Assembly (NCBI RefSeq): GCF_005239225.2
Contig: NC_133293.1
Span: 2,976,001-3,040,000 of the forward strand
DNA length: 64,000 nt
From: Populus alba
Lineage: Eukaryota; Streptophyta; Magnoliopsida; Malpighiales; Salicaceae
Reading direction: 5' to 3'
The translations under genes and the position numbers were made by a program. Below the pieces are notes generated by a model. It ran no database searches and was not told the origin of the DNA. It saw only the letters and a program-made list of their open reading frames with translations. Shown here piece by piece: positions 1 to 12,809 of this stretch (the first letter of the stretch is position 1; each line of letters opens with the position of its first letter).

Positions 1-3000
1 GACTCTGGAAGCTCCTGAAAAACTTTTTAGAGCGATTTAATGGTCGAATCTATAGTTTCATGCACCTTTGGCCGGTATGCTGGTCGTGTCGGTGGTATTG
101 CCCCACTGTACATCGTCAGAGAGGAGTACCAATTCCTCGCTACTCCATGTAAAACAGCTTCCAGAAACTCTTGAAAAAATTTTTAGAGTGATCCAACTGT
201 CAGATCTATAGTTATGGACCTTTTGGCCCGGTACTCAGGTCATGTCGTTGATACTGCCCGGCCAAACATCTTCGGCGTGGAGTACTGAGTCCACGCTACT
301 CCATGTAAAACCGTCTACGGAAACTCCTGAAAAAAATTTTAGAGCGATCCAAAGGTCGGATCTATAGTTATGGAACTTTTGGCCCGGTACTGTGGTCATG
401 TCGCTGATATTGCCCAACCAAACATTGTCGGTGCGACGTATCGATTCCACGCTACTACTTGTAAAACAGCCTATAGAAACTCCTGAAAAACATTTTAGAG
501 CAATCTAACGGTAGAATCCCTAGTTATGCACTTTTTGGGCCGGGACGCTGGTCGTGTTGGTGGTATTGCCCCATTGTATGTCGTCGAAGAGGAGTACCGA
601 TCCTTGCTACTCCATGTAAAACAGCCTGCAGAAACTCCTGAAAAAAAAATTTTAGTGCGATCCAACGGTGAGATCTATAGTTATGGACCTTTTAGCCCGG
701 TACTCTAGTCATGTCGCTGATATTGCCCGACCAAACATTGTCGGTGCGGCGTATCGATTCCATGTTACTCCTTGTAAAACAGCCTATGGAAACTTCTGAA
801 AAACATTTTAGAGCGATCCAACGGTCGGATCTATAGTTATGGACCTTTTGGACCGGTACTCTAGTCGAGTCCGCGGTATTGCCCGACCGGACGTCATCAG
901 CGTGGAGTACCGATTCCATCTTACTCCATTTAAAACAGCCTACGAAAAGTCGTGAAAAACATTTTAGAGCAATCCAACGATCGTATCTATAGTTATGGAC
1001 CTTTCCGGCGGTACTATGGTCGTGCGGTGTATGGCCGAACATTGTCGGCGAGGAGTTTTGATTCCACTCGAATCCATGTAAAACAGCCTACAGAAACTTG
1101 TGAAAAACATTTTAAAGCGATCCACCAGTCACATCTTTAGTTATAGACCTTTTAGGCTTGTACTCTGGTCCTGTCGGTGGTATTGCCTGACCGTACGTCG
1201 TCGGTGTGGAGTACCGATTCCACTCTAATCCATGTAAACAGCCTCCAGAAAGTCGTTAAAAACATTTTAGAGCGATCCAACGGTCGCATCTTTACTTATG
1301 GACCTTTTGGGCCGGTACGCTGGTCGTGTCGGTGGTATTGCCCCACCGTACATCGTCGGAGAGGAGTACCGATTCCACTCTAATCCATGTAAAACAGCCT
1401 TCGAAAAGTCGTTAAAAACATTTTAGAGCGATCCAACGGTTGCATCTTTAGTTATGGACCTTTTGGGCTGGTATGCTGGTCGTGTCGGTGGTATTGTTCC
1501 ACCGTACGTCGTCGAAGAGGAGTACCAATTTCTCGCTAATCCATGTAAAAAAGGCTCCGGAAACTTGTGAAAAACATTTTAGAGCGATCTAACAGTCCCA
1601 TCCTTAGTTATGGACCTTTTGGGTTGGCATGCTGGTCGTGTCGGTGATATTGCCCAACCATACATCGTTGGCGCGGAGTACCGATTCCACGCTACTCCAA
1701 GTAAAACAGCCTTCAGAAACTCCTAAAAAACATTTTAGAGCGATCCAATGGTCGGATCTATAGTTATGGACCTTTTGGGCCGATACTCTATTCATGTCGT
1801 TGATATTGCCCGACCAAACATCATCGATGCGGCGTATCGATTCCACGCTACTCCTTGTAAAACAGCCTATGGAAACTCCTGAAAAACATTTTAGAGCGAT
1901 CCAACTGTCGGATCTATAGTTATGGGCCTTTAGGACTGGTACTCTAGTCGAGTCCGCTGTATTGCCCGACCGGACGTCATCAGCGTGGAGTACCGATTCC
2001 ATCTTACTCCATTTAAAACAGCCTACAGAAAGTCGTGAAAAACATTTTAGAGTGATTCAATGATCGTATCTATACTTATGGACCTTTTCGGCTGGTACTG
2101 TGGTCGTGGCGGTGGTAGGGCCCAACCGTACGTCGTCGGCGTGGAGTTCTGATTCCACTCTAATCCATGTAAAACTGCCTCCGGAAACTCATGAAAAACA
2201 TTTTAAAGCGATCCAACGGTCGCATGTTTAGTTATGGACCTTTTAGGCCGGTATTCTAGTAGTGTTGGTGGTATTGCTCGACTGTACGTCGTTGGCATGG
2301 AGTACTAATTCCACTCTAATCGATGTAAAACAGCCTTCGGAAAGTCGCTAAAAACATTTTAAAATGATCCAACGGTAGCATGTTTAGTTATGGACCTTTT
2401 AGGCCGGTATTCTGGTCGTGTTGGTAATATTGCCCGACCATACATCATCGGCGCGGAGTACCGATTCCACGCTACTCCATGTAAAACAGCCTCTGAAAAC
2501 TCCTGAAAAACATTTTAGAGTGATCCAACGGTCGCATCTTTAGTTCGGACCATTTAGGTCGGTATGCTAGTCGTGTCGGTGGTATTGCCCCACCATATGT
2601 CGTCGGAGATGAGTACCGATTCCTCGCTAATCCACGTAAAACAGCTAACAAAAAATCCTAAACAAAATTTTAGAGCGATCCAAAGGTCGAATCTATAGTT
2701 ATGGACCTTTTAGGTCGGTACTCTGGTCTGGCGGTGGTAGTATAGCGCGACCAGACATCGTCGGCGTTGAGTACCGATTCCACGCTACTCCTTGTAAAAC
2801 GGCCTACGGAAACTCCTGAAAAACATTTTAGAGCCATGCAAAGGTCGAATCTACAGTTAGGGACCTTTTGGGTCGATACTCTGGTCTGGCGGTAGTATAG
2901 CGCGACCAGACATCGTCAGCGTCGAGTACCGATTCCACGTTACTACTTATAAAACGGCCTATGAAAACTCCTGAAAAACCTTTTAGAGCGATGCAAAGGT

Positions 3001-6000
3001 TAGATCTATAGTTATGGACCTTTTGGGTCGGTACTATAATCATGTAGGTGGTATAGCCCGACTGGACGTCGTCGTCGTCGAGTACCGATTCCATGCTACT
3101 CCTTGTAAAACAACCTCCAGAAACTCGAGAAAAAATTTTTCGAGTGATCCTACAGTTAGATCTTTATTTGTGGACCTTTTGAGCCGGTACTTGGGTCATG
3201 TTAGTGGTATTGCCCGACCCGACGAGGTCTGCGTGGAGTACCGAGACCACGCTATTCCATGTAAAACAATCTATAGTTATAGACCTGTTGGGATGGTACA
3301 CTGGTCGTGTCCGTGGTATTGCCCGACCGGACGTCATCAGCGTGGAGTTAGTTTCCATGCTACTCCTTGTAAAACTGCCTCCGAAAACTCGTGAAAAAAA
3401 TTTTAGAGCGATAGAACGGTCGGATCTTTAGTTATCGACCTTTTGGCCCGATAATCTGGTCATGTTCGTTCTATTGCCCGACTGGACGTCGTCGGCGTGG
3501 AGTATCGAGTCCACGCTAGTCCATGTAAAACAGCCTCCGGAAACTCATGAAAAACATTTTAGAGCGATCCAACGGTGGGATCTATAGTTATGGACCTTTT
3601 GGGCCAGTACTCTGGTCCTGTCCGTGGTATTGCCCGACCAGACGTTGTCATCGTGGAGTTCTGTTTTCATGCAACTCCATGTAAAACAGCCTACATAAAC
3701 TCTTGAAAAACATTTTAGAGCAATCCAACGATCGGATCTATAGTTAAGGACCTTTTGGGTCGGTACTCTAGTCGTTGCGGTAGTATAGCTTAACCGGACG
3801 TCGTCGACATGGTGTACCAATTCCACGTTACTCCATGTAAAACGGCCTACAGAAACTCTTGAAAAACATTTTAGAGCGATCCAAAGGTCGGATCTATAGT
3901 TATGGACCTTTTAATTCGGTACTCTAGTCATGGCGGTGGTAGCTCCCGACCAGACGTCTTCGGAGTGGAGTACTAGTTCCACGATACTCCATGTAAAACA
4001 GCCTTCGAAAACTCCTGGAAAACATTTTAGAGCGATACATCAGTCGGATCTATAGTTATGGACCTTTTGGGCTTGTACTCTGGTCGTGTCCGTGGCATTG
4101 CCCGATCGGACGTTGTCAGCGTGGAGTTCTGATTTCAAGCTACTCCATTTAAAACAGCCTACAGAAACTCTTGAAAAACTTTTCAGAGCGATCCAACGGT
4201 CCCAACTTTAGTTATGGACCTTTTGGTCTGGCACGCTACACATGTCGATGATATTGCCCGCCAATACGTCGTCGGTGCAGAGTACCAAATCCACGCTACT
4301 ACATGTAAAACAACGTCCGGAAACTCTTGAAAAACATTTTAGAGCGATCCATCGGTCGGATCTATAGTTATGGACCTTTTGGGGCCGGTACTTTGGTCTT
4401 GTCTGTGTTATTGCCCGATCGGACGTTGTCACCGTGGAGCTCCGATTCTATGCTACTACAAGTAAAACAGCCTACGAAAACTCTTGAAAAACATTTTAGA
4501 GAGATCCAACGGTCCAATCTTTAGTTATAGACCTTTTGAGCTGGTACTTTGTCGTGTTGGTGGTATTGCCCGACTAGATGTCGTCGGCGTTGAGTTTCGA
4601 TTCCACGCTACTCCTTGTAAAACGTCCTACAGAAACTTGTGAAAAACATTTTAGAGCGATCCAACGGTCGGATCTTTAGTTATGTAGCTTTTGTGCCGGT
4701 ACTCTGGTCGTGCCGGTGGTATTGCCCGACCGGACGTCGTCCGCATGGAGTAACGATTCCAAGCTACTCCATGTAAAATAGCCTCCGAAAACTCATGAAA
4801 AAAATTTTAAAGCGTTCCAACAGTTACATCTATAGTTATGGACCTCTTGGGCCAGTAATCTGGTCGTGTCATTGGTATTGCCCGATCGGACATTGTCGTT
4901 GTGGAGTATCGAGTCTATGTTACTCGTTGTAAAACAGCCTCCATAAACTCGTGAAAAACATTTTAGAGCGATCCAACGGTCGGATCTTTAGTTATGTACC
5001 TTTTGTGTTGGTACTCTGGTCGTGTCGGTGGTATTGCCCGACCGGACGTTGTCTGCGTGGAGTACCGTTTCAAAGCTACTCCATGTAAAACAGCCTCCGG
5101 AAACTCCTGAAAAACATTTTAGAGCGATCCAAAGGTCGAATCTATAGTTAGGGACCTTTTAGGTCGGTACTCTAGTTTGGCGGTAGTATAGAGCGACCAG
5201 ACATCGTCGACATCAAGTACCAATTCCACGCTACTCCTTGTAAAATGGCCTACGAAAACTCCTGAAAAACCTTTTATAGCGATGCAAAGGTCAGATCTAT
5301 AGTTATGGACCTTTTGGGTCGGTACTATAATCATGTAGGTGGTATAGCCCGACTGGACGTCGTCGTCGTGGAGTACCGATTCCACACTACTCCTAGTAAA
5401 ACAGCCTCCGGAAACTCGAGAAACAAATTCTCGAGTGATCCTACGATTAGATCTTTATTTATAGACCTTTTGAGCCGGTACTCTGGACGTGCCTGTGGTA
5501 TTGCCCGACTCGACGTGGTCTGCGTGGAGTACCGAGTCAACGCTACTCCATGTAAAACAGCCTCCAGAAACTCCTGAAAAACATTTTAGAGCAATCCAAT
5601 GATCGGATCTATAGTTATGGACCTTTTGGGACGGTACATTGATCGTGTCCGTGGTATTGCCCGACCAGATGTTATCAGCGTGGAGTTACGTTTCCATGCT
5701 ACTCCTTGTAAAACAGCCTCTGAAAACTCGTGAAAAAAATTTTAAAGTGATAGAACGGTCGGATCTTTAGTTATGGACGTTTTGAGCCGGTAGTTTGGTC
5801 GTCTTGGTGGTATTGCCCTACCAGACATGGTATGCGTGGAGTACCAATTCCACGCTACTTTATGTAAAACAGCCTCTGGAAACTCCTGAAAAACATTTTA
5901 GAGCGATCCAATGGTCAGATCTTTAGTTATGTACCTTTTGTTTCGGTACTCTGGTCGTGTCGGTGGTATTGCCCCACCGGACGTTGTCTGCGTGGAGTAA

Positions 6001-9000
6001 CAATTCAAAGCTACTCCACTCTAATCCATGTAAAACAGCCTCCGGAAACTCATGAAAAACATTTTAGAGCGATCCAACAGTCGGATATATAGTTATGGAC
6101 CTTTTGGGCTGGTACTCTCATCGTGACGGTAGTATTGCCCGACCGGACGTCGTTGGCGTGGAGTACTGAGTCGACGCTACTACGCGTAGAACGTCCTACG
6201 AAAACTCATGAAAAACGATTTAGAATGATCCAACGATCGGATCTTTAGTTATGGACCTTTTGAGCTGGTACTCTGGTCGTGTCCGTGGTATTGCCCTACC
6301 GCACGTCGTCGGAGAGGAGTACCGATTCCTCGCTACTCCATGTAAAATAGCCCCCGGATACTCCAGAAAACCATTTTAGAGCCATCCAATGACCGTATCT
6401 ATAATTTTGGACCTTTTGGCCCAGTACTCTGGTCGTGTCGGTGCAATTGCCGGACCGAACGTCGTCGATGTGGAGTACCGATTCCACGCTACTCCATGCA
6501 AAATAGGCTTTGAAAACTCCTGAAAAAACATTTTAGAGCGATCCAATGGTCGGATCTATAGTTATGGACCTTTTCGGCTGGTATTATGGTCGTGTCATTG
6601 GAATTGCCCGACCGTACGTTGTTGCAATGGAGTACCAATTCCACAATACTACATGTAAAACAACCAATGGAAACTCCTAAAAAACATTATAGAGTGATCC
6701 AACGGTCGAATCTATAGTTATAGACCTTTTGGGCTGGTACTCTAGTCGTGTCGGTGGAATTGCCCGATCGTACGTTGTCGGCGTGGAGTACTGATTCCAC
6801 TCTAATCCATGTAAAACAGCCTCCGCAAACTCGTGAAAAACATTTTAGAGTGATCCAACGGTCGGATATATAGTTATGGACCTTTTGGGCCGGTACTCTA
6901 GTCGTGGTGGTAGTAGAGCCCGACCGGACGTCGTCGGTGTGGAGAACCAAGTACATGCTACTCCGCGTAAAACGTCCTACGGAAACTCATGAAAAACGTT
7001 TTAGAATGATCCAACAGTCGGATCTTTAGTTACGGACCTTTTGAGCCCAATAATCAAGTCGTGTCGGTGCAATTGCCTAACCGGACATCGTCTGCGAGGA
7101 GTATCGATTCCACACTACTCCATGCAAAACAGGCTTCGAAAATTCCTGAAAAACATTGTAGAGCGATCCAACGATCGGATTTATAGTTATGGACCTTTTA
7201 GGCCGGTACGCTGGTCGTGTCGGTGGTAGTGCCCAATCGTACGTCGTTGAAGAGGAGTACCGATTCCTCGCTACTCGATGTAAAACACCTCTGAAAACTC
7301 CTGAAAAACATTTTAGAGGGATCCAACGATCGAATCTATAGTTACGAACCTTTTGAGCCGGTACTCTGTTCGAGTCGGTGGTATTGCCCAACCGTACGTT
7401 GTCGGAATGGAGTACCGATTCCACAATACTCCATGTAAAACAACCTATGGAAACTCCAGAAAAACATTTTTGAGCGATCCAACGGACGGATCTATAGTTA
7501 TGGACCTTTTGGTCCGGTACCCTAGTCGTGTCGCGGTATTGCACGACCGAACGTCATCGTCGAGGAGTACTAATTCCACGCTACTCGTAAAACAGCCTCT
7601 AGAAACTAGTGAAAAAAAATTTAGAGTGATCCAACGGTCGAATCTATAATAATGCACCTTTTAATTCAGTACTCTGGTCGTGTCGGTGCAATGGCCTGAC
7701 CGGACGTCGTCGGCGCGGAGTACTGATTCCATGCTACTCCAAGCAAAACAGGCTTCGAAAACTCCTGAAAAACATTTTAGAGTGATCCAATGGTCAGATC
7801 TATAGTTATGGACCTTTTGGGCCAGTACTCTAGTCGTGTCCGTGGTATTTCCCTACCGGACGTCGTCAGCGTGGAGTTCCGAGTCCATGCTACTCCATGT
7901 AAAATAGCCTACGGAAACTCGTGAAAAACATTTTAGAGCGATCCAACGGTCGGATCTATAGTAATGCACCTTTTGCGCCGGTACTCTGGTCATGGCGGTG
8001 GTATAGCCTCTCCGAACGTCGTCAGCGTGGAGTACCAATTTCATGCTACTCCTTGTAAAACGGCCTATGGAAACTCGTGAAAAACTTTTTAGAGAGATCC
8101 AACAGTCGAATCTTTACTGATGCACCTTTTGTGCCGCTACTTTGGATGTCTCGGTGGTATTGCCTGACCGAACGTCGTCGGCGTCGAGTACTGACTCTAC
8201 GCTACTCCATGCAAAACAGGCTTCGAAAACTCTTGAAAAACATTTTAGAGCGATCCAACAGTCGGATATATAGTTATGGACCTTTTCGGCTGGTACTCTT
8301 GTCGTGTTGGTGGTATTGCCCAACCATACGTCGTCCGAATGGAGTACCGGTTCCGCGATACTCCATGTAAAACAGCCTCCGGAAACTCCTGAAAACATTT
8401 TAGAGTGATCCAACGGTCGGATCGATAGTTATGGACCTTTTGGGCCTATACTCTAGTCGTGTCCGTGGTATTGCCCTACCGGATGTCGTCAGCGTGGAGT
8501 TCCGAGTCCATGCTACTCCATGTAAAACAGCCTACGGAAACTCGTGAAAAACATTTTAGAGCGATCCAACGGTCGGATCTTTACTGATGCACCTTTTGTG
8601 CCTCTACTCTGGTTGTCTTGGTGGTATTGCCCGACCGGACGTTGTCGGTGTGGAGTACCGAGTCCACGTTACGCCTTGTAAAAATAGCCTTCCGCAAATC
8701 GTGTAAAAAATTTTAGATCGATCCAACGGTCGGATCTTTAGTTATGGACCTTTTCGGCTGGTACTCTGTTCGTGTCGGTGGTACTGCCCGACCGGACATG
8801 GTTTGCGTGGAGTACCGATTCCACGCTACTCAATGTAAAACAGCCTCCGGAAACTCCTGAAAACATTTTAGAGCGATCCAATGGTCGGATCGATAGTTAT
8901 GGACCTTTTGGGTCGGTACTCTAGTCGTGTTCGTGGTATTGCCTGACCGGACATCGTCAGCGTGGAGTTCTGAGTCCATGCTACTCCATGTAAAAGAGCC

Positions 9001-10388
9001 TACAAAAACTCGAGAAAAACATTTTAGAGCGATCCAACAGTCGGATCTTTACTTATGTACCTTTTATGCCGCTACTCTGGTCGTGTTGCTGGTATTGCCC
9101 GACCGTACGTCGTTAGGGTGGAGTACCGAGTCCACCCTACACCTTGTAAAAATAGCCTTCCACAAATCATGAAAAAAATTTCTGACCAATCCAATGGTCG
9201 GATCTTTAGTTATGGACCTTTTGGGCCGGAACTCTGGTTGTGTCGTTGGTATTGCCCGACCGTACGTCGTAGGCGCGGAGTACCGATTCCACGCTACTCC
9301 ATTTAAAACAGCCTTCGAAAACTCTTGAAAAACATTTTAAAGGGATCTAACGGTCGGATCTATAGTTATGGACCTTTGGGGCCGGTACTCTGGTCGTGTC
9401 GGTGATATTGCCCGATCGAACATCGTCGTCGTGGAGTACCGATTCCACGCCACTCCTTGTGAAACAGCCTCCACAAATCTTGAAATTTTTTTTGGAGCAA
9501 TCTAACAGTCAAATCTTTAGTTATGGACCTTCTGAGCCGGTACTCTGGTCGTGTCGGTGGTATTGCTCGACCAGACGTCGGTGGCATGGAATACCGATTC
9601 CATGCAACTCCTTGTAAAATGGCCTACGGAAACTCGTGAAAAACATTTTAGAGCGATCCAACGGTCGGATCTTTACTTATGGACCTTTTGGCCCGATACT
9701 ATAATCGTGCAGGTGGTATAGCCCGACCAGACGTCGTCAGCGTTGAGTACCGATTCCGCCCTACACCATGTAAAACAGCCTCCAGAAACTCTTGAAAAAC
9801 ATTTTAGAGCGATCCAATGGTCGGATCTATAGTTCTGGACCTTTTGGGCCGGTACTCTAGTCGTGTCCGTGGTATTTCCCGACCGGATGTCATTCACATG
9901 GAGTTCTGATTCCATGCTACTCCTTGTAAAACAGCCTCCGGAAACTCATGAAAAAAATTTTAGAGCGATCCAACGGTCGGATCTTTAGTTGTGGACCTTT
10001 TGAGCCGGTACCGTGGTCGGTGGAATTGCCCAACCGGACATGGTTTGCGTGGAGTACCGATTCCATACTACTCCATGTAAAACATTTTAGAGCGATCCAA
10101 CGATCAAATCTATAGTTATGTACCTTTTGGGCCAGTACTCTAGTCGTGTCCATGGTATAGCCTGACCGGACGTTGTCGTCGTGGAGTGGCGATTCCCCGC
10201 TACTCCTTGTAAAATAGCCTATGGAAAATCATGAAAATTTGTTTACAGGGATCCAATAGTCAGATCTATAGTTATGGACCTTTTGGGCCAGTACTCTGGT
10301 CGTGTTGTTGGTATTGCCCGACCGGACGTCGTAGGCGTGGAGTACCGAGTCCACACTACTCCGTGTAAAACTTCCTACGGAAGCTCGT
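1..10388 (+). repeat. 156-bp satellite, array I
   Basis: Head-to-tail copies of a ~156-bp monomer fill this stretch, about 66 units, and the array continues beyond the left edge. Successive copies of the GAGCGATCCAACGG landmark fall 156 bp apart (for example 811 to 967), with occasional short deletions (967 to 1,115). Conserved blocks per monomer are GATCCAACGGTCGGATC, TATGGACCTTTTGGGCCGG, GTGGAGTACCGATTCCAC and TGTAAAACAGCC. Copies differ from each other at many positions, so this is an old, diversified array. Because 156 is a multiple of 3, some reading frames stay open across monomers. I treat those short ORFs as by-products, not genes. I do not recognise the satellite from memory. Its size is close to that of many plant centromeric satellites, which is suggestive only. 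Confidence 0.97.
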
Positions 10389-10854
10389 AGGGGTGTCTCA
10401 ACACCTAATGCCCTAAGACCAACTGGTTTGGGAGTCATTAGCCTAAATCTCGTTACATGAGTTAAATATACATTATGTTTTAAGTTGTATGTGTATATAA
10501 ATAAAATTAAAAAAAAAAAAAGAAGAAGAAGAAGAAGAAGAAGAAAAAGAAGTAATAATAATAATAATCCCAAACCCAAGGAAGTTCACCTTAAACATTT
10601 GAACATAATATTGTTTTCTTCCAACAAAAGCCCCATCATCTATGTTTTCATATATTGAGCACATAAAAAGAAGGTTTATTAATATCTTGTTTAAGAAGTA
10701 TGAAGCAACAATATAAATTTAATGAGAGTTTGTTTATCTAGATAGATTAATAGAAGTTGAATGATGAATGCCTTGCTTTGTGATACTTGCAAATTATTTC
10801 TCTATTTTAACGCTTTAGATTACTAGGGACTAGTAATAAGCTGGTTGGGGGGTG
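10381..10854 (+). mobile_element. Athila 3' internal tail fused to the satellite
   Basis: Satellite sequence stops here and becomes non-coding sequence that recurs at 25,826-26,284, where it lies between the LOG gene and the 3' LTR of Athila-A. It is therefore the 3' internal end of an Athila element whose upstream part is missing. It contains a purine-rich tract ending GGGGGGTG at 10,847-10,854, directly against the LTR start, as expected of a polypurine tract. No coding capacity is seen. Confidence 0.85.
10509..10568 (+). repeat. A-run / (GAA)n / (TAA)n microsatellite
   Basis: A run of A is followed by GAA repeats and then TAA repeats inside the Athila 3' tail. The matching tract at 25,945-26,000 has a different number of units, so it is length-variable between copies of the same element family. 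Confidence 0.9.
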
Positions 10855-12577
10855 TGATTAGTACTTAAAAGTGCATGTTTATCAAGGTTTTATATCATCA
10901 TTTTGCACTTGAAGTATCAATAACTCCTTAACTAAAGCATGTTTTATAATAACAAGTTTGATACTATAAGATACCTTAATTTATGGTAAATGATCATCTT
11001 AAATGCAGGCCTATCACATAAATAAAAGGATTGATTGATGAGTTTAAGTATTGAAAGTGAAAGGACAAAGAGATGGCCAAACTTAGAAAAGAGATGCCGG
11101 TGTAGTCCAAACCGGAACATTGCTCGGTAATTGGATCATATCTGGAGCTCTAGATCTCGGATTTAGGTCCATTTTATATGGATGGAAAGGTAAGACAAAG
11201 GCCTACAACTCTCATGTAGAGCCCAATATTTAAAAAGGCTGTTTTGAAGTCCAAACTGAAGGAACAACGAAGAAGTCCGAAGCTGTCCTGCAGCCCAGAC
11301 ACTATTTAGTGTTCAGCCCATATCTTGAGTTCTAGAAGTCCAAATGACCTCATCTTTTTTTTGTTGGAAAGATGAGACAATTTCCTAGAACATTTCTAAG
11401 GATTCTGGGCAAATTATGATGTTAGCAATGACGTCTTGTTCAGACAAGAAGATAAGGATTGCCACCAAGTCAAGATGTGGCCACCCACTCATCAATTAAT
11501 TAACAAATCAATAGTTCCAAATTTTGGCCTATAAAAGGAGGCACTTACCATGTATTGAGGCATCTTGGTTTCCAGATCAAGATCATGCTCTTGCTTTCTC
11601 TCTTTGTATTGCTTATGTTTTGCTTTCATTAATATCAAGTTTATGCACTTAATTTCCTTTTCTTTACTTAGTTAACTTCTTTCTCATTTATGTTCTTATT
11701 TTGTTCATTTATGTTTCTTTCTTTCATTATGTTTAGCTAAGTTAATTATATCAAGGTGAAAAGGGTACACTAATGGTGTAAGAATAAGTATAATATAAAC
11801 TTAACATGGACCTTAACGTTGGATACTAACATGTTTTATATTTGTTATCTTGTTCACTTTTAATACTTTGCTTGATAAATGGTTAATCTAGATTTATGTT
11901 GTATAACACTTGGTACAACAAATACTTGGTACTTTCATAGCCCATACTGTATGGTATAACCGACACCTGAGCTATGAAAGGGACTTGATTTGTTGTTAAC
12001 ATAAGTTATAATCATGAATGCCTGCCAATATTTACAAGTATTAGCTTTATTCGAATAAGATAACTAATGGAATCATGTTAACAATTTATAATCTGATTGG
12101 AACCTCCTTTATGTGTGGTTTCCACTTGAAGTAATAAGAGTTTATACTATACTTGTTTTGAAGTACCATTAGTGATCCTCTAACCTTGACATTTATTTTT
12201 TATCTTTGTTTAATCCTTACATTAATCTTTCAACTCAAAGTTCTCATTAATTTCTTCCTTCTCTTTTTTATTCTTGTTGTTGTTGTTGTTGTTGTTGTTG
12301 TTATCTATTCATAAACTCAGTATATAGGCTGGAAACCTGTGACCCGATCTTTTAGATCATTCTCAGGTATAACAACGCCACATACTGAGTATTATTATTA
12401 TTATTACTAGTACTAGTACTACTATTGTTATTATTATCGTTATTATTGTTATTGTTGCATTGTTATTTATAATTTATACAATTAACCTATCTGTGGTTCG
12501 ACCCTGGTCTTGCCGGGTTATTTATTACTTCGACACTCCTGCACTTGGGAGAAGACATCAAGCTTTTGGTCGTGTCA
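10855..12577 (+). mobile_element. Athila-A 5' LTR (1,723 bp)
   Basis: It begins TGATTAGTACTTAAAAG and ends GGTCGTGTCA, giving TG...CA termini. The same boundaries are proved by the solo LTR at 32,108-33,857, which is flanked by a target duplication. It carries a TATA box near 11,530 and (TTG)n and (ATT)n microsatellites near 12,280-12,460. It is followed six bases later by a tRNA-Asp primer-binding site. It is preceded by a polypurine tract, so it also looks like the 3' LTR of another element. By eye it differs at about two dozen sites from the truncated copy at 26,285-27,474, roughly 2%. Confidence 0.93.
11530..11538 (+). promoter_or_regulatory. TATA box of the Athila LTR
   Basis: TATAAAAGG lies about 1.05 kb before the LTR end and is conserved in all LTR copies: 26,959-26,967 and 44,403-44,411 (plus strand) and 33,174-33,182 (minus strand, solo LTR). 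It is the likely core promoter for the element's genomic RNA; the start site is not determined. Confidence 0.75.
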
Positions 12578-12583
12578 AGTTTT

Positions 12584-12600
12584 TGGCGCCGTTGCCGGGG
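12584..12600 (+). promoter_or_regulatory. Primer-binding site, tRNA-Asp
   Basis: TGGCGCCGTTGCCGGGG is the exact complement of the 3' end of plant tRNA-Asp including CCA. A tRNA-Asp PBS is characteristic of Athila elements. It lies six bases after the LTR end. Confidence 0.9.
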
Positions 12601-12809
12601 AGGTAAATTCTTGTATAAATTATAATATTTAATTTATTTTCTCTTTTCAATTTTCATTTTATCTAACTTTTGTTTTCTTTGTTTTGTTTTGTTTCTTTTT
12701 CTTCTATTTTCTTTTCTTCCTTTTATTCTCTTTTTACACGTGCATGCGAGTTTGGTCACGTACATTAAGTGGTCGACTTTGTAGGGTATTCTCATCATTT
12801 TCAGAAAAT

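Noticed and set aside
10229..10664. Minus-strand Leu/Ser/Phe-rich ORFs across the microsatellite (also near 25,816-26,097)
   Set aside because: They are translation of A/GAA/TAA runs read in reverse, low-complexity with no conserved protein.
12684..12809. Extension of the Athila gag upstream of 12,810
   Set aside because: The extra codons are Phe-rich, from a T-rich leader. The start used matches Athila-B and lies at the first conserved acidic residues.
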